A DNA stretch of 64,000 nucleotides from Diphasiastrum complanatum (taxonomy: Eukaryota; Streptophyta; Lycopodiopsida; Lycopodiales; Lycopodiaceae). Each line of letters opens with the position of its first letter. Position 1 is the stretch's first letter. Both the position numbers and the translations under genes were made by a program. The notes under the pieces are model-generated. The model was not told the DNA's origin and searched no databases. It saw only the letters and a program-made list of their open reading frames with translations. Positions 22,292-34,218 of the stretch are shown one piece after another. The stretch lies in NCBI GenBank assembly GCA_029204225.1, contig CM055106.1, positions 49,119,337-49,183,336 on the forward strand, given 5' to 3'.

Positions 22292-23952
22292 TAGTACAAG
22301 AGGTTTTGTTGAAATCGATAGGGTTAATCCAAATCAAAGCCAAAATTAGCAGTTTTTTGGAAACTAGTCAAATTTTGTGTAGCGAGTTGGATTTGATAGC
22401 TATCCTCAAAAGTTTTCGTCCAAATCTTGTTGTGGGCAGTAGGAACCCTTTTCACACGTGTGAGTCCGTACAGATCCGGTTTTGACTGAGAAATTTCAAA
22501 AATTTGTAGAATTTGACTCACATACCCAATTTGAGTGATTTTTGGTGCAAAATCAAGCATTTTCTACAGAGAATCTAATCGCTTGATTAGTTCTTGGATT
22601 AGATCAGACAAGAAATTAAATTTGAAGCTTGAAATAGGTGCATTATTTGATCATCTCTGATTTTTTGAGTGTATGTTGAAGTTGAGAGAGATTTCGCTAA
22701 AAATCATAGATTAAGGAGTGATATGCAAGGTGAGAGGTTGAAATCCATTGTACCATCACTCTATATTTGTTCAAGAGTGATAGGGTCAAGTTTAGAAGCA
22801 TCAATTTGCTAGAAAACATCCTTGGATCTGTCCTCCAAGTGAAACCTTTGAGAGTTTCTAGTGCATATAGAGCATCTATGCAAATCTTTTGTAGAATTTG
22901 ACATAGATTTGCTTCAATTGAAAGTTCTAGAAAAGAGATTGAGATCCAAGTCACATTATTCAATCCTACTCAATTTGTTTGAGTGTTTGTGAGGTTTGAA
23001 AGGAGTCATTAAGGTGTCTATGGCAAATGTGTAGAGAGAGATCCAATTTTCTAAGAGTTCCTTCCTTTGTAGAAGGCAAGATCTAGAAGCTCATTTTGTG
23101 TTGTTATTGGTGGAGAATTTGTATTCTCCTAGGTGATCAAATCTTTCTAAGTGGCATTAGCTCTTTGAAGCACAATATCTTAGTGAGAAAAATCACAACG
23201 TTTGATTTTGAATTTTATTCCAAGTCTTAAAAGGTAGAGTAATTGGTGGAATCTGATAGGAGTGATTGAATTCAATTTATTGAGCAAAAATTGACATAGT
23301 ATGTATAAAACTCAAATTAGTTCTATTCAAATTTCTTTGTGAGAGTGTGAGGGTCAATTTGTGATACCATTTGATGTCTAGAATGAGGAGGAGTCCATAT
23401 TTGAGTATTCATGTATGGTTGAGATCTTTGTGAATCTCTAGTTGTCTAATTTTTAAGCTTTGTAAAAAATTGGTGGTATAGTTTGTTTTCATCAAATCAA
23501 ATTCATTCTAAATCTCAAGAGTGAGATTATTTGGGTCAAAAGTGAGTCCAAAAGAAGTGATTAAGTTTGATTTTCATGTATTTAAAACAAAATCCATCTT
23601 TTGTTCAAGAATCTCAAGTGTTGAGAGAACTAGTCAAGTGAAAAGGAAAATCTAGGTGTCAAATCTTTTTCATATCCATTTCAACTTTCAAAAGAAAGAG
23701 TCATTGGTATTTGATGAGTCCAAAAGGAGATTGGATCTGATTTCTTTTGTGATTTGATTCAAATATTGTGTGCTTTTGTCTTAGTGATCAAAACAAAGTT
23801 TCCAAGTGACTAGTCATTAGTGTGAAGATTGATTCTTAGGTTTGTGAGCTAGATCTTTTGTAGATCATTCTAGATTATTGAAGATGTTCAAATCTAGTCT
23901 CTTGAAAGTCATAAATTACATTTGTAGAATCATATCACAGTTTTTTATTCAC
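22292..23952 (+). other. Copia-4 untranslated leader
   Basis: This 1.66-kb leader has no coding motif. It contains a third CACACGTGTG (22453-22462). The first kb is repeated, diverged, in Copia-5 (30263-31225). Confidence 0.75.
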
Positions 23953-25044
23953 ATGGCATCAATAGGTGGCATCCTATTGAAGGAAAGAAAGGATCCTAAG
24001 TACAACCTTTGTGGCAAGGGAGGATATATTTTCTCAAGATGCTACAAAAAGAAGACCAATTTATCCAAGGAGAGCCAAAGCGAGGGGGCCGAGGTGAAGG
24101 ATGGAGCTTCAAGTTTGAAATGCAAATACAAGAAGGACAAGTCCAAGGGAAGGTGTTTCCTTTGTGGAAAGGTGAATGAGGCTTGGAGTCTCACAAGGAC
24201 TTGCAAGATTTGTCTTCAAGAGTCCATCACAACACATGTCAAATCCTTTGAAATTTTTCATTTGGAAGTGCATTGTTTGGTTCAAGATGCAAAGATAGAT
24301 GTCACTTTCATGAAAGTAACTTGGATTTGTTTTATGTCCTTGGAAAGTATTTTGCTTGGAACTTTAGATAAGTTCAAACTTATTGTTATGATCCAAGAGA
24401 TATCAATCAAGAATAAGGAGCATCAATCACAAAATGAAAATAGTTTCATTTATGCTCTCATGTCAACTTATGAAGATCTATTTTGCTTTGAAGGGATTTT
24501 TGTATCTCAAAGGTGGCTTAAGGCAATGCTAGTTGAGTGTGATGCCTTAAAAGATAGCAAAATTTGTTTTCCTTGTAAGCTTACATTAGTTATGAAGTCA
24601 AGGAAATGGAAATATCTTCATAATGTAGGATCTTTTGGTTTCAGTAAGATCATGAATGATGTGTTCATTCATAAAGATGAAAATTGTATGTTTTCAATCC
24701 TAAAGGCAAGTTGTAAACTTCTTATGAGAATAAGTGAAGCATCCAAACTGGACACTTATATCCATAAGCAAGTAGTTGGCCTTATTGAGATGGAGATACC
24801 TTTTGATTTCAATATTGGAAAAATCATGCCAAGTTGTGGTGATTTTTGGACTTATGTTTCTAGCATAAGTAATCTTGATAATCATAGGAAGTGCATATTG
24901 AATGGTCATACTTGTTGTAATCATTATGAGACATGGAGGTCTCGGATTGCCATCAAGAAGGAGCATCATGAAAGGATCTTAAGGAGTCATCTCAAGGTTC
25001 AAGTGTGCCAAGGATTGAGGAGGAGAGACCTTCTCAAGTTGTGA
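23953..25044 (+). CDS. Copia-4 degenerate gag-pol-derived protein
   Basis: I chose the ATG at 23953 because MASI also begins the gag of Copia-7; the frame is open 25 codons further upstream. The N-terminus jumps almost directly to a decayed zinc-knuckle block (KYNLCGKGGYIFSRC), in which the first Cys and the His are replaced by Tyr. A second Cys pair follows (RCFLCGK). Further on, SQRWLKAMLVECDAL resembles the start of copia RT (WYKAMLDEYDAL in Copia-1). After it comes a segment shared with Copia-7 (CCKLL/SCKLL, R.SEAS, DTY). No catalytic residues of protease, integrase or RT are present. The frame ends 344 bp before the polypurine tract. It may be a structural protein or simply a still-open relic. 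Confidence 0.6.
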   Translation: MASIGGILLKERKDPKYNLCGKGGYIFSRCYKKKTNLSKESQSEGAEVKDGASSLKCKYKKDKSKGRCFLCGKVNEAWSLTRTCKICLQESITTHVKSFEIFHLEVHCLVQDAKIDVTFMKVTWICFMSLESILLGTLDKFKLIVMIQEISIKNKEHQSQNENSFIYALMSTYEDLFCFEGIFVSQRWLKAMLVECDALKDSKICFPCKLTLVMKSRKWKYLHNVGSFGFSKIMNDVFIHKDENCMFSILKASCKLLMRISEASKLDTYIHKQVVGLIEMEIPFDFNIGKIMPSCGDFWTYVSSISNLDNHRKCILNGHTCCNHYETWRSRIAIKKEHHERILRSHLKVQVCQGLRRRDLLKL

Positions 25045-25380
25045 TTCCAAAAAGAAACTCAAGAAACATGGTTGAACCCATGTGGCTCACATTTCAAGGG
25101 AAAGAGGAGCGTATCTCATGTGAAGGAGCAAGCCTCAAGGTCAAGCATCTACATGAAAATTGGAAGGAATCAATTTTGGAAGTGCTAGGATGGTGCAAAG
25201 CTCTCAAGTTCATCAAAGATGTCAACATCAAAGAAGCATTATCATGGATATGGTGATTTCAGATCAACATCAAGCTCATTGGCTGATCTTCACACCTTTT
25301 GAACCAGCAAAGACCAATTCCGCCCATGTTCAAGATCATCATGTTTTCCATCAAGCTAGATTTACCAAGCTAGATTCTTG
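25045..25380 (+). pseudogene. Copia-4 remnant of the integrase-RT junction
   Basis: In another frame (25005-25256), PKRNSRNMVEPMWLTFQGK resembles PRRSSRAKVEPSRLTYQGK of Copia-1, the segment between integrase and RT. This indicates that Copia-4 arose by large deletions from a full copia element. Confidence 0.6.
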
Positions 25381-25388
25381 AGGAGGAG
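25381..25388 (+). other. Copia-4 polypurine tract
   Basis: aggaggag lies directly before the 3' LTR start. Confidence 0.9.
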
Positions 25389-26220
25389 TGTGAAAAATGC
25401 AAAAATAAGTTTGGTAGAGGCCAAAATTCTTGTATATAGATAAACACACATGTGTGGAGCCTGTTCCCACGTGTGAAAATAGTGTACTTGTCATGTACCA
25501 TAATCATATAGGTTGTACATATGATTTAATTCAAGTTCTAGTGGCTAAAAAGGCCAAAAACTAGTTTTCTAGACATATGACACATGGCATCAATCTATTG
25601 ATTGCATGAGCCACATCCTTTGGTTAGGTGTCATATCACATGTGTAGAGGACAGCTCACATGTGTGGAATAAGCTGAAGTAGGCGAATTTTGACTTCTAG
25701 AAGATTTCCAAGTAGATCTCCATATAGAAGGAAAATGGACCAAAAGTGCTCAAAATAGAAGGTTTTGTCCAAGTGTCAGTTTTGCATGATGAATCATCAT
25801 ATGACAAAGCACCTTCACACATGTGGGATCATAGGGATGATCAGTACCACAAGCTCCCACTTATTGTATATATAGAGCCACATTTGGCCATAGTCAATGT
25901 GAGACACCAATCTTGGTTTTGGAAGCAATTTTGAGTGATTCTCTCCATTTGTCTACATTTGTTTTGATTGTTTTGAGGTTCTATCAATGTGTACTTGATT
26001 TTTAGGTTGGAGTCCGTACTCAGACTATGTTTCACACGTGTGAAACCATAAAGTACACTTACCTTCAATTAATGATTGTTCTTGTTAGGATTTTGTGTCT
26101 AGAATTGATCTAGATTGATCTTAATCTCAAGTAGATTGATAGATCAAGTAATCTGACAACCAATCCCTCTTGAGTATCAGATTAGGATCCACTCTTGGTC
26201 CTTTTTGTACTTTTTCCACA
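25389..26220 (+). repeat. Copia-4 3' LTR
   Basis: It is the same length as the 5' LTR and ends TTTTTCCACA, with one change from TTTTTGCACA. It is followed by the target duplication aagga. Confidence 0.95.
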
Positions 26221-26225
26221 AAGGA

Positions 26226-28744
26226 TAAGGTTACCCTTGGAATATAGATGTATCAGCAGACCCTCCACATGCATCGATGGACAGTTGGGCCCCAACTGAG
26301 GCAACAGGCAGGCAGGCTGCGAGGAGGTGATGAGTGAGGAGCTGGAGGAGGCAGCGATGAACTGCAGGAGCAGCGAGGGTCACAGAGAAAAGAGTTGCCA
26401 CAAAAATTTGCTTGTTTGGTCGTAGAAGTGCGCTCATGGCAAGTCGAAGACAACACAATATATCCACTTCAGAGTCCACCAACTGTGCAGGATTTTGAAA
26501 ATGGTTCAACGTGGCCTCAGTTGAGTGAAAAGCCTTTGAAAGAGCAACTTTCGAATGGACGAACGATCCACTCCTAGCTCATGAAATGTACTTTGATAGG
26601 CAAGGAACTTAGACAAATTCAAAAAGGTTCAATCAACATGCACTTCTCGCATCATCTCACAAAACATTTCTCAACGACCAAAGTAATCTTCCTCAACCAC
26701 TCATGCAACTCTTCATACAATCATTATCCAACTACAATCACAAGTTCACCATGATGATCACACACTCTTCTAAACACAATGGCAAAGATGGAACGACAAG
26801 GAATTCTTTCACTCTCCATGACTTTTGCATATACAAAGCTCTCCCATAGATGACACTCATACTTAACTCACTCTCTTATTCAAAATTTACTCACAATAGA
26901 CATGGAGTATGGAGAGCTCATCATGGGTCGTGACTCTCAATAATCTTCCATACCTAAGAATGAGATGAATGGAATGACATGATGATAATGAACCTTGTTC
27001 TGTCCCTCGAGAATGGAAATTGTGAAGAATGAATGCCTTCCCTTTTAAAGAATTCGATGAAGCCCTCGACTGACTAAGTGACTAAATGATATGATGTTAA
27101 GACTTCTCTCTCTTGAAACTCTCTCAACATGGCATAGAAGGAGTGAACAATGCATGGTCAAGTTATCAAAGGAAACTTTTGTCAATATCCACCTCATACA
27201 TGATGCAAAATAGTAAGCAAACATCAAAGGGAGAAATGAATAGTCAAGAGCATGAGATCTCAAAAATCAATCCTTTTGGATACATCTACCACTCAACGAT
27301 GAACCTTCCATGCAAACAAGCTCTAACGATACAAGGCAATCCCAAACCAAAACCACTAAATCATGCCCAAACCCACACAATTACGAGGAATGCACTAACT
27401 CTAATAGATTAGAAACAAGACAATCACAACTAAAGATCACACTCAACACGTTATTGCAACAAGGATCCAAAACTACTCATACTCAGAATTATCAACTCCC
27501 AGAAATACCAACTCACAGAAATACCGACTCTCAACATCATCTCACTATCACATCATTATCCAACTATCATCCAACTATATACATCATCTCATCATCCCAA
27601 TTCTTTCATCAAACTATCACATCATCATCCAACTATATATAACACAAAGAGTGGCCTCCTTTTATAGTGAATCCCAAGTGTCCCCCTTCAAAATGAGGCT
27701 TTGCCAATTTTCGTGCCCTTCAAGCCCTTTTGTCCATTTGTCCAACACCCATTGGCAAGTACAACAAGTGGCCTCCTTGAGGGTGTAGGGGTTGGTGCCA
27801 TTTAAGGCCCCCTTCCAAAACTAGCCAAGATGCCCTCTTAGTCAAAAGCTAGAAAAAATATCTTATAGGCCCTCTAGGTCCTAAAGTCTTGTTTACATTT
27901 ATTATCCAAAAGGTGGGTGAGGACTTTTGTCAAGCCCCTATTCCACCTAAGGTGCCCTCCATTTCCTTGGTCCTTGGTCCTTTGTTTCTTTTAAACCTTC
28001 ATTTGGTTTTTCTTTCCTTTGTAGCCAATACGGCCCGGCGGCCCTTGGCTTTTGGTTTCTCGGGATTACCGACTGATTTGCGTATATTGCCCATTTCCCG
28101 TAATTTGCCCAATTTTATCCGTTAGGGTTTCTGTGACTCCTTGACACTGAATCCATATTTTTCGGTCCCATTTTTATCCAAAACCTTTCTTTCTCGATTT
28201 TTTCTTCTGTGGTTGACTTTTCTGGCATTCATGATTAGGGCTCCCACGACAACACGATTTCCTTGAAAAATGTACTAAGCAACCATATATTAGTGAAACC
28301 AACTCTGTACATGGTAGGATTTTAGCACGGCTATGCCGGCTATTTTTACAATTGGCCAAAAAGCCGTAAAACTTTATCACGGGCCATTTCTAAGGCCGCA
28401 AACTTTGCTCTAGCCTCATTTAGGGCGGGCTGGGACCCAATTCTAGGTGGACCGGCACTTTTGGCTCGGTCTTACAAAACTTGACCACAAAAATTTTTTT
28501 ACAATTTTTTCAAAAGTCAGTTTCTTACTTTTAAACTGTGTCTAGCCACTTTAGGGCAAACTGGGACCCAGTTCTAAGGCAAATTTGTGCTGATTTTTCT
28601 CTAATAATCGGGTTTTACATGCCGGTTTTTTCAATTATTGCAAACTTAAACTTCAATATTAGTCCGATTTTCCATGCAGAAATATCGACTAACATCAACA
28701 ACAGAGCGAGAGGCACTGGCAATGATTTAGTCAGTAAAAAAGTT
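26226..28744. other. No gene recognised
   Basis: 27480-27640 is rich in repeated short words (catcatc, ccaacta, aactatata). 28396-28455 and 28540-28600 share taggg, gggaccca and gttctagg-like blocks. Small ORFs here have no family motif. The sequence at 27650-28740 may be LTR- or leader-like, but I found no paired copy. Confidence 0.45.
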
Positions 28745-29415
28745 CCGACATTATTTGATGACCACACATTTTGTCTTTTATACGAACCATCAACCCTTGT
28801 TATATCTTGTTAATAAAACTTGCAACATAGGGAGAATTGCTCATTGGTTAATTCTATTGCTGGAGTTTGATTTTCGAATTGTGGTTCGCAAGGCAAAGCA
28901 GCATTACATGGTGGATCATGTGTCGCGAATCAAGGGAAAGGAGACTGCAGCCCTACATGATGATGAGCTACTTGACGCGGCCTTGTTCTACATTGATACT
29001 ATACCAAAATGGGCCGCATATATAGTTGAATATCTAATGTGGGGCCAACCAGATAAGACTTTACTCAAGGCGGAATAGCAAAAATTGACTTTAAAAGCTA
29101 GACCTTATCAGCTGATTGTCGGCCAGTTGTATAAAAGTGGACCAGATGGTATTTTTCGAAGGTGTATTCTTCTACACAAGGCCACCCAAATTATTTGAAT
29201 TTCGCATGAAGGCATGGGTGGTGGTCATTTTGCATCCGACATTACAGTTCGCAAGATCCTACAATCAGGATGCTAGTGGCCAACGATTCATAAAGACACG
29301 GATGAATACCTAAAGAAATGTGATGTGTGCCAAAGAGCTAGGAGGCTGACAAGACTGAACTATGATCTATTACATCCAGTTCTAGCTCAAGCACCATTTA
29401 AAAAGTGGGGTTTGG
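28745..29415 (+). pseudogene. Gypsy-B RNase H end and integrase zinc domain
   Basis: The frame encodes YTNHQPLLYL, GRIAHWLILLLEFDFRIVVRK and DHVSRIKGKE (end of RNase H), then AALHDDELLDAALFYID. After a stop at 29076-29078 come ARPYQLIVGQLY and the integrase zinc domain (SHEGMGGGHF, LKKCDVCQRARR). It ends at QAPFKKWG, where Copia-5 is inserted. Frameshifts occur near 29160-29200. It is close to Gypsy-A throughout. The left end is cut near 28745, so RT and protease are missing. Confidence 0.85.
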
Positions 29416-30249
29416 TGTGAAAAATACAAAAATAAGCTTGGTAGAGGCCAAAAATCTTGTATATAGGATGATTACACATGTGTGGATCCTGTTTCCACAT
29501 GTGAAAATAGTGTACTTGTCATGTACCATAATCATATAGGTTGTACATATGATTTAATTCAAGTTCTAGTGGCGAAAAAAACTAAAAACTAGTTTTCTAG
29601 ACATATGACACATGGCATCAATCTATTGATTGCATGAGCCACATCCTTTAGTTAGGTGTCACATCCCATTTGTAGAGGACAGCTCACATGTGTGGAATAA
29701 GCTGAAGTAGATGAATTTTGACTTCTAGAAGATTTTCAAGTAGATCTCCATATAGAAGAAAAATGGAACAAAAGTGCTCAAAATAGAAGGTTTTGTCCAA
29801 GTGTCAGTTTTGCATGATGAGTCATCATATGACAAAGCACCTTCACACATGTGGGATCAAAGGGATGATCAGTACCACGAGCTCCCAGTTATTGTATATA
29901 TAGAGCCACATTTGGCCATAATCAATGTGAGACACCAAACTTGGTTTTGGAAGCAATTTTGAGTGATTCTCTCCATTTGTCTACATTTGTTTTGATTGTT
30001 TTGAGGTTCTATCAATGTGTACTTGATTTTCAGGTTGGAGTCCATACCCTGATAGGGTTTCACATGTGTGAAACCAGCAAGTACATTTACCTTCAATAAA
30101 TGATTGTTCTTGTTTGGATTTTATGTCTAGAATTGATCTAGATTGATCTTAATCTTATGTAGATTGATAGATCAAGTAAATCTAACATCCAATCCCTCTT
30201 GAGGATCAGATTAGGATTCACTCTTGGTCCTTTTTGTACTTTTTGCACA
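29416..30249 (+). repeat. Copia-5 5' LTR
   Basis: TGTGAAAAATAC...TTTTTGCACA, the same family as the Copia-4 LTRs. Confidence 0.95.
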
Positions 30250-30262
30250 TGGTATCAGAGCC
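30250..30262 (+). other. Copia-5 primer-binding site
   Basis: tggtatcagagcc, directly after the LTR. Confidence 0.95.
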
Positions 30263-31225
30263 TAGTACAAGAGGTTTTGTTGAAATTGATAGGGTTAATC
30301 CAGATCAAAGCCAAAATTAGCAGTTTTTTGGAAACTAGTCAAATTTTGGGTAGCGAGTTGGATTTGATAGATATTCTCAAAAATTTTGGACCAGAACTTG
30401 TTGTGGGCTATAGGAACCTTTTTCACACGTGTGAGGCCATACAGCTCCGGTTTTGGCTGAGAAAATTCAAAAATTTGTACAATTTGACTCACACACCCAA
30501 TTTGAGAGATTTTTAGTGCAAAATCAAGCTTTTTCTATAGAGAATCTAATCCCTTGATTAGTTCTTGGATTAGATCAGCCAAGAAATTAAATTTGAAGCT
30601 TGAAAGGTGCATTAATTGATCATCTCTGATTTTTTGAGTGCATGTTGTAGTTGAGAGAGATTTTGCTAAAAATCATAGATTAAGGAGTGATATGCAAGGT
30701 GAGAGGTTGAAATCCATTGTACCATCACTCTAGATTTGTTCAAGAGTGATAGGGTCAAGTTTAGAAGCATCAATTTGATAGAAAACATCCTTGGATCTGT
30801 CCTCCAAGTGAAACCTTTGAGAGTTTCTAGTGCATATAGAGCATCTATGCAAATCTTTTGTAGAACTTGACATAGATTGGCTTAAATTGAGAGTTCTAGA
30901 AATGAGATTGAAATCCAAGTCACATTGTTATACCCTACTCAATTTGTTTGAGTGATTTGAAGGTTTGAAAAGAGTCATTAAGGTGTCTATGACCAATGTG
31001 TAGAGAGAGATCCAATTTTCTAAGAGCTCCTTCCTTTGTAGAGGGCAAGATCTAGAAGCTCATTATGTGTTGTTATTGGTGAAGAATTTGTCTTCTCCTA
31101 TGTGATCAAATCTTTCTAAGTGGCATTAGATCTTTAAAGCACAATATCTTAGTGAGAAAAATCACAACTTCTGATTTTGAATTTCATTCCAAGTCTCTAA
31201 AGGTAGAGTAATTGGTAGAATCCAA

Positions 31226-31704
31226 TAAGTGCTCAAAATAGAAGGTTTTGTCCAAGTGTCAGTTTTGCATGATGAATCATCATATGACAAAGCACCTTCA
31301 CACATGTGGGATCATAGGGATGATCAGTACCACGAGCTCTCACTTATTGTATATATAGAGCCACATTTGGCCATAATCAATGTGAGACACCAATCTTGGT
31401 TTTGGAAGCAATTTTGAGTGATTCTCTCCATTTGTCTACATTTGTTTTGATTGTTTTGAGGTTCTATCAATGTGTACTTGATTTTCAGGTTGGAGTCCGT
31501 ACCCTGACAGGGTTTCACATGTTTGAAACCAGCAAGTACATTTACCTTCAATAAATGATTGTTCTTGTTTAAATTTTATGTCTAGAATTGATCTAGATTG
31601 ATCTTAATCTTATGTAGATTGATAGACCAAGTAAATCTAACATCCAATCCCTCTTGAGGATCAGATTAGGATCCACTCTTGATCCTTTTTGTACTTTTTG
31701 CACA
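31226..31704 (+). repeat. Copia-5 3' LTR, truncated at its left side
   Basis: It corresponds to LTR positions 357 to the end. The junction with leader sequence lies at an agtg shared by both parents, suggesting a microhomology deletion. Confidence 0.9.
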
Positions 31705-32540
31705 TTTGGATCCACCCTGCAGCGAGAAGTTCACAAGCCCGATATATTATCGTGGCCACAGACTACCTCACCAAGTGGGTCGAAGCCAAGGTAGTGCAAA
31801 CAGCTGACGCTCGGACAATTGCCAAGTTTCTTTATGAGAATATCATTGTGTGCTTTGGATGCCCGGTGGAGCTAGTCAGCGATTGCGGCAGCCATTTTGT
31901 CAATGAGACCATCAAAGGTTCTATTGGAGGAATTCTTTGTGATCCATAGATTTAACACGTCTTATTATCTTCGGGGTAATGGGCAGGCCGAATCATCCAA
32001 TAAAATCCTATATAGCATAATCACAAAAATAGTTGAAGCTAGCAGATCTGATTGAGAACACAAGCTACATGCTGCTCTATGGGCATTCAAAATAGCTTAC
32101 AAGGGAAGCACTAATCAAATGCCATTTTAGGTGGTTTTGGTCAGGATGCTGTAATGCCAGTAGAATTTTTGATACCATCATTAAGGATCGCCACAACACA
32201 ATGCCTTGATGAATCCAAATCTCTACAATTACGCCATGAAGCACTGCATAAAATATGTGAAATACGCTTACTAGCTATAAATGCATTGGCAGCTGAGAAA
32301 GAACGACGCAAAGCATGGCATGATCATCGTTTGCGCAAGAAAGATCTTCGATCGGGAGATCTCGTCCTCATGTGCAAAACCAAGGCGATCAAGAGAAAGT
32401 TGAAGTTCACAGATGAAGGCCCGTTCTAGGTAAAGGAGATTTTCAGCCATGGAGCCATGAACCTCGAACAGTTAGATGTGACACCATTTAATACGCCCAT
32501 CAATGGTATCCGGTTGCACAAGTATTGGCCACCTTAGTGA
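31705..32540 (+). pseudogene. Gypsy-B integrase core and C-terminus
   Basis: After Copia-5 the integrase resumes with HPAARSSQARYIIVATDY and TKWVEAKVVQTADARTIAKF. CFGCPVELVSDCGSHFVNE replaces the usual SDxGTHF motif. The C-terminal frame at 32154-32429 has MPVEFLIPSLRIA and KKDLRSGDLVLMCKTK. A short end reading NGIRLHKYWPP follows near 32510-32535. Frameshifts near 31705, 31930 and 32130 and a stop near 32428 make it non-functional. Gypsy-A shares the same tail organisation but lacks most of this core. Confidence 0.85.
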
Positions 32541-32637
32541 AACAGATCAAGGATGCTGATGGCATGTTACAAAAAGTTCACCTGGAAGGCCATCACAACT
32601 AGATCTAGCAGAGATCTAGCTAGATCAAGCCAGATCC

Positions 32638-33078
32638 ACTTTATTCTTGGACTTCTAAAATGTTGTAGATTAGTTCTTGTTTCTTGTTTTGTCAATTTAT
32701 GCAAGTATAGTAGTGCTTAGGATTTGATTTCAGTTCATTTTGCAGCAAAGTAGAAATAGAAATCTATCGTTGTTCAACTGAGTAGTAACGTAGATCATTT
32801 GTTGAACGCATTGGCTTGCATTTTGGTTGATTATACATGTGCATTCAGTTCAAGAAAGACCCATCCAGATGTCCTCTGACAGACATGACAATACTACAAT
32901 GATTATCAGCCCCTTTTGCCTAATTTGGACTTAAAACAAGAAAGATAATCTCAATAAGTGCCCACAGTCTCTGTTGACAGGCAGAATACCGAGCTGTCAA
33001 AGCTATAAAACAAGCAGCAAAAGAAGTAACGAAACAAAGAACTAGTTAACAGATTCTAAGACAGAGAATCTATAAACA
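32638..33078 (+). repeat. TRG-1 5' LTR remnant
   Basis: It is collinear with 38203-38637 and ends ataaaca. The first about 740 bp of the LTR are absent. Confidence 0.9.
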
Positions 33079-33099
33079 TTTGTCGCTCATTGCCACTTG
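33079..33099 (+). other. TRG-1 PBS-like site
   Basis: tttgtcgctcattgccac lies directly after the LTR and aligns with tttggcaccgttgctgc in TRG-2. Both resemble the TTGGCGCCGTTGCC-type primer site of plant Tat/Athila-like gypsy elements, degraded here. Confidence 0.55.
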
Positions 33100-33438
33100 T
33101 ACTAACACACATCATTTATCCATGTAGTTGTAACAGTCAATGCTCAGATCTCTGCAACTGTTATCTAAATATTTTAAACGTTCTGAGTTCCTCCAGACCT
33201 GCTCATAATAGTTACAAAATGACTTTGCCAAACTATTTTGATTACTACCACACCTACATTTGAAACCGTGATGACCACGCATCAACAATCTCACGACCTG
33301 CACCAACCCTCATCAGATCTGAAACAACTCATCTAACTCCCACACATACATCTCCTACATTCCTCCAAGACAGACCTACACGCTCCCTCCCTACAGAACC
33401 ACAGAGCCTCAGCCATCCTGTCACGCTCCATTCCCTTT

Positions 33439-33700
33439 AAATCTCAACCGACGCTTTCTTCAAATCTCAACCAACGTTTTTTTTTCAGATCTCGATCGAC
33501 GGGTTCGCGTCAGATCTCGACCGACGAAAGCGATCAGATCTTGACTGAAGGGTTCACGTCAGATCTTGATTGACGGGTTCTCAATCAGATCTCGACCGAC
33601 GGGTTCGCTTCAGATCTCGACCGACGGGTTTTTGATCAGATCTTGACCGATGGATTTTCCTCGACCAATGAAAGCAATCGAATTTCGACCGACGGGGTTC
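33439..33700 (+). repeat. Minisatellite in TRG-1 leader
   Basis: About ten imperfect units of 24-26 bp are built on cagatctcgaccgacgggtt. TRG-2 has about four units of the same kind in the same place. Confidence 0.9.
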
Positions 33701-34218
33701 CTCACCATCTCAACCAACCAACTCCATTCCAGACCATAGAACTTTCAACCGACATCTCTAATTGGCATTTCGACTGAACCACCATCTCCCCAAAGCCTTA
33801 GAGGCTGAAAAAAACTAAAAATAAATAAATAAATAAAAATTTCAAAAAATAAAACTCATACCAATAGGAAGCCCTTTTCATACTGAGTCTCCACCTTCAC
33901 TTCCTTCAATACCCTAAAAAATAAATAATCCAAAAAAAAACAACCAAAAACCCTAAAAAATCCAAAAACACCAGAAACACATACCCAACACAAAAATGAT
34001 ACAACAGTACCCAATGGCCAACAATACAAATCCTGAAATCCCAGAATATTATCCATACGAGATCAGGTCCCCTGTAGCTGAACAAATCAGACGTCATAGG
34101 TTCTATCCAAATACACGAGCCATCCACAAACCCATTCGAGGGACAAGAACTTGATAGAGCTGAGTCTTCATGAGCATGAGCCCATTCTTATGGTGCTGAC
34201 CCCTCCCAGGCCAGAACC

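Larger units (their letters stand above)
21442..26225 (+). mobile_element. Copia-4: complete non-autonomous copia element with TSD aagga
   Basis: Both LTRs are 832 bp (21447-22278 and 25389-26220) and differ at about 20 positions by eye, roughly 2 percent. The 5-bp duplication aagga flanks them exactly (21442-21446 and 26221-26225). A perfect PBS and a polypurine tract are present. The internal 3.1 kb encodes only one long, degenerate frame without protease, integrase or RT active sites, so the element would need proteins from an autonomous relative. Confidence 0.95.
29411..31709 (+). mobile_element. Copia-5: internally deleted copia of the Copia-4 family, TSD tttgg
   Basis: The 5' LTR is 834 bp (29416-30249) and a perfect PBS follows (30250-30262). 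About 960 bp of leader is collinear with Copia-4, then the sequence jumps at about 31226 into the LTR, 356 bp from its start, and runs to its end (31704). Target duplications tttgg flank the element (29411-29415 and 31705-31709). So it inserted as a full element and later lost about 3 kb or more of coding region, the polypurine tract and the first 356 bp of the 3' LTR. Confidence 0.95.

Noticed and set aside
22324-22560. Matching ORFs in the leaders of Copia-4 and Copia-5 (also 30295-30492)
   Set aside because: They are shared only because the leaders are homologous; frames differ and run on both strands.
25746-26068. Repeated 62- and 75-codon ORFs in the copia LTRs (also at 21899, 29774, 31229)
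   Set aside because: They occur at the same place in each LTR copy on both strands, inside promoter sequence, with no protein features.
33439-33700. CRISPR-like array
   Set aside because: Units are contiguous and imperfect with no unique spacers; it is a minisatellite in a plant retroelement leader.
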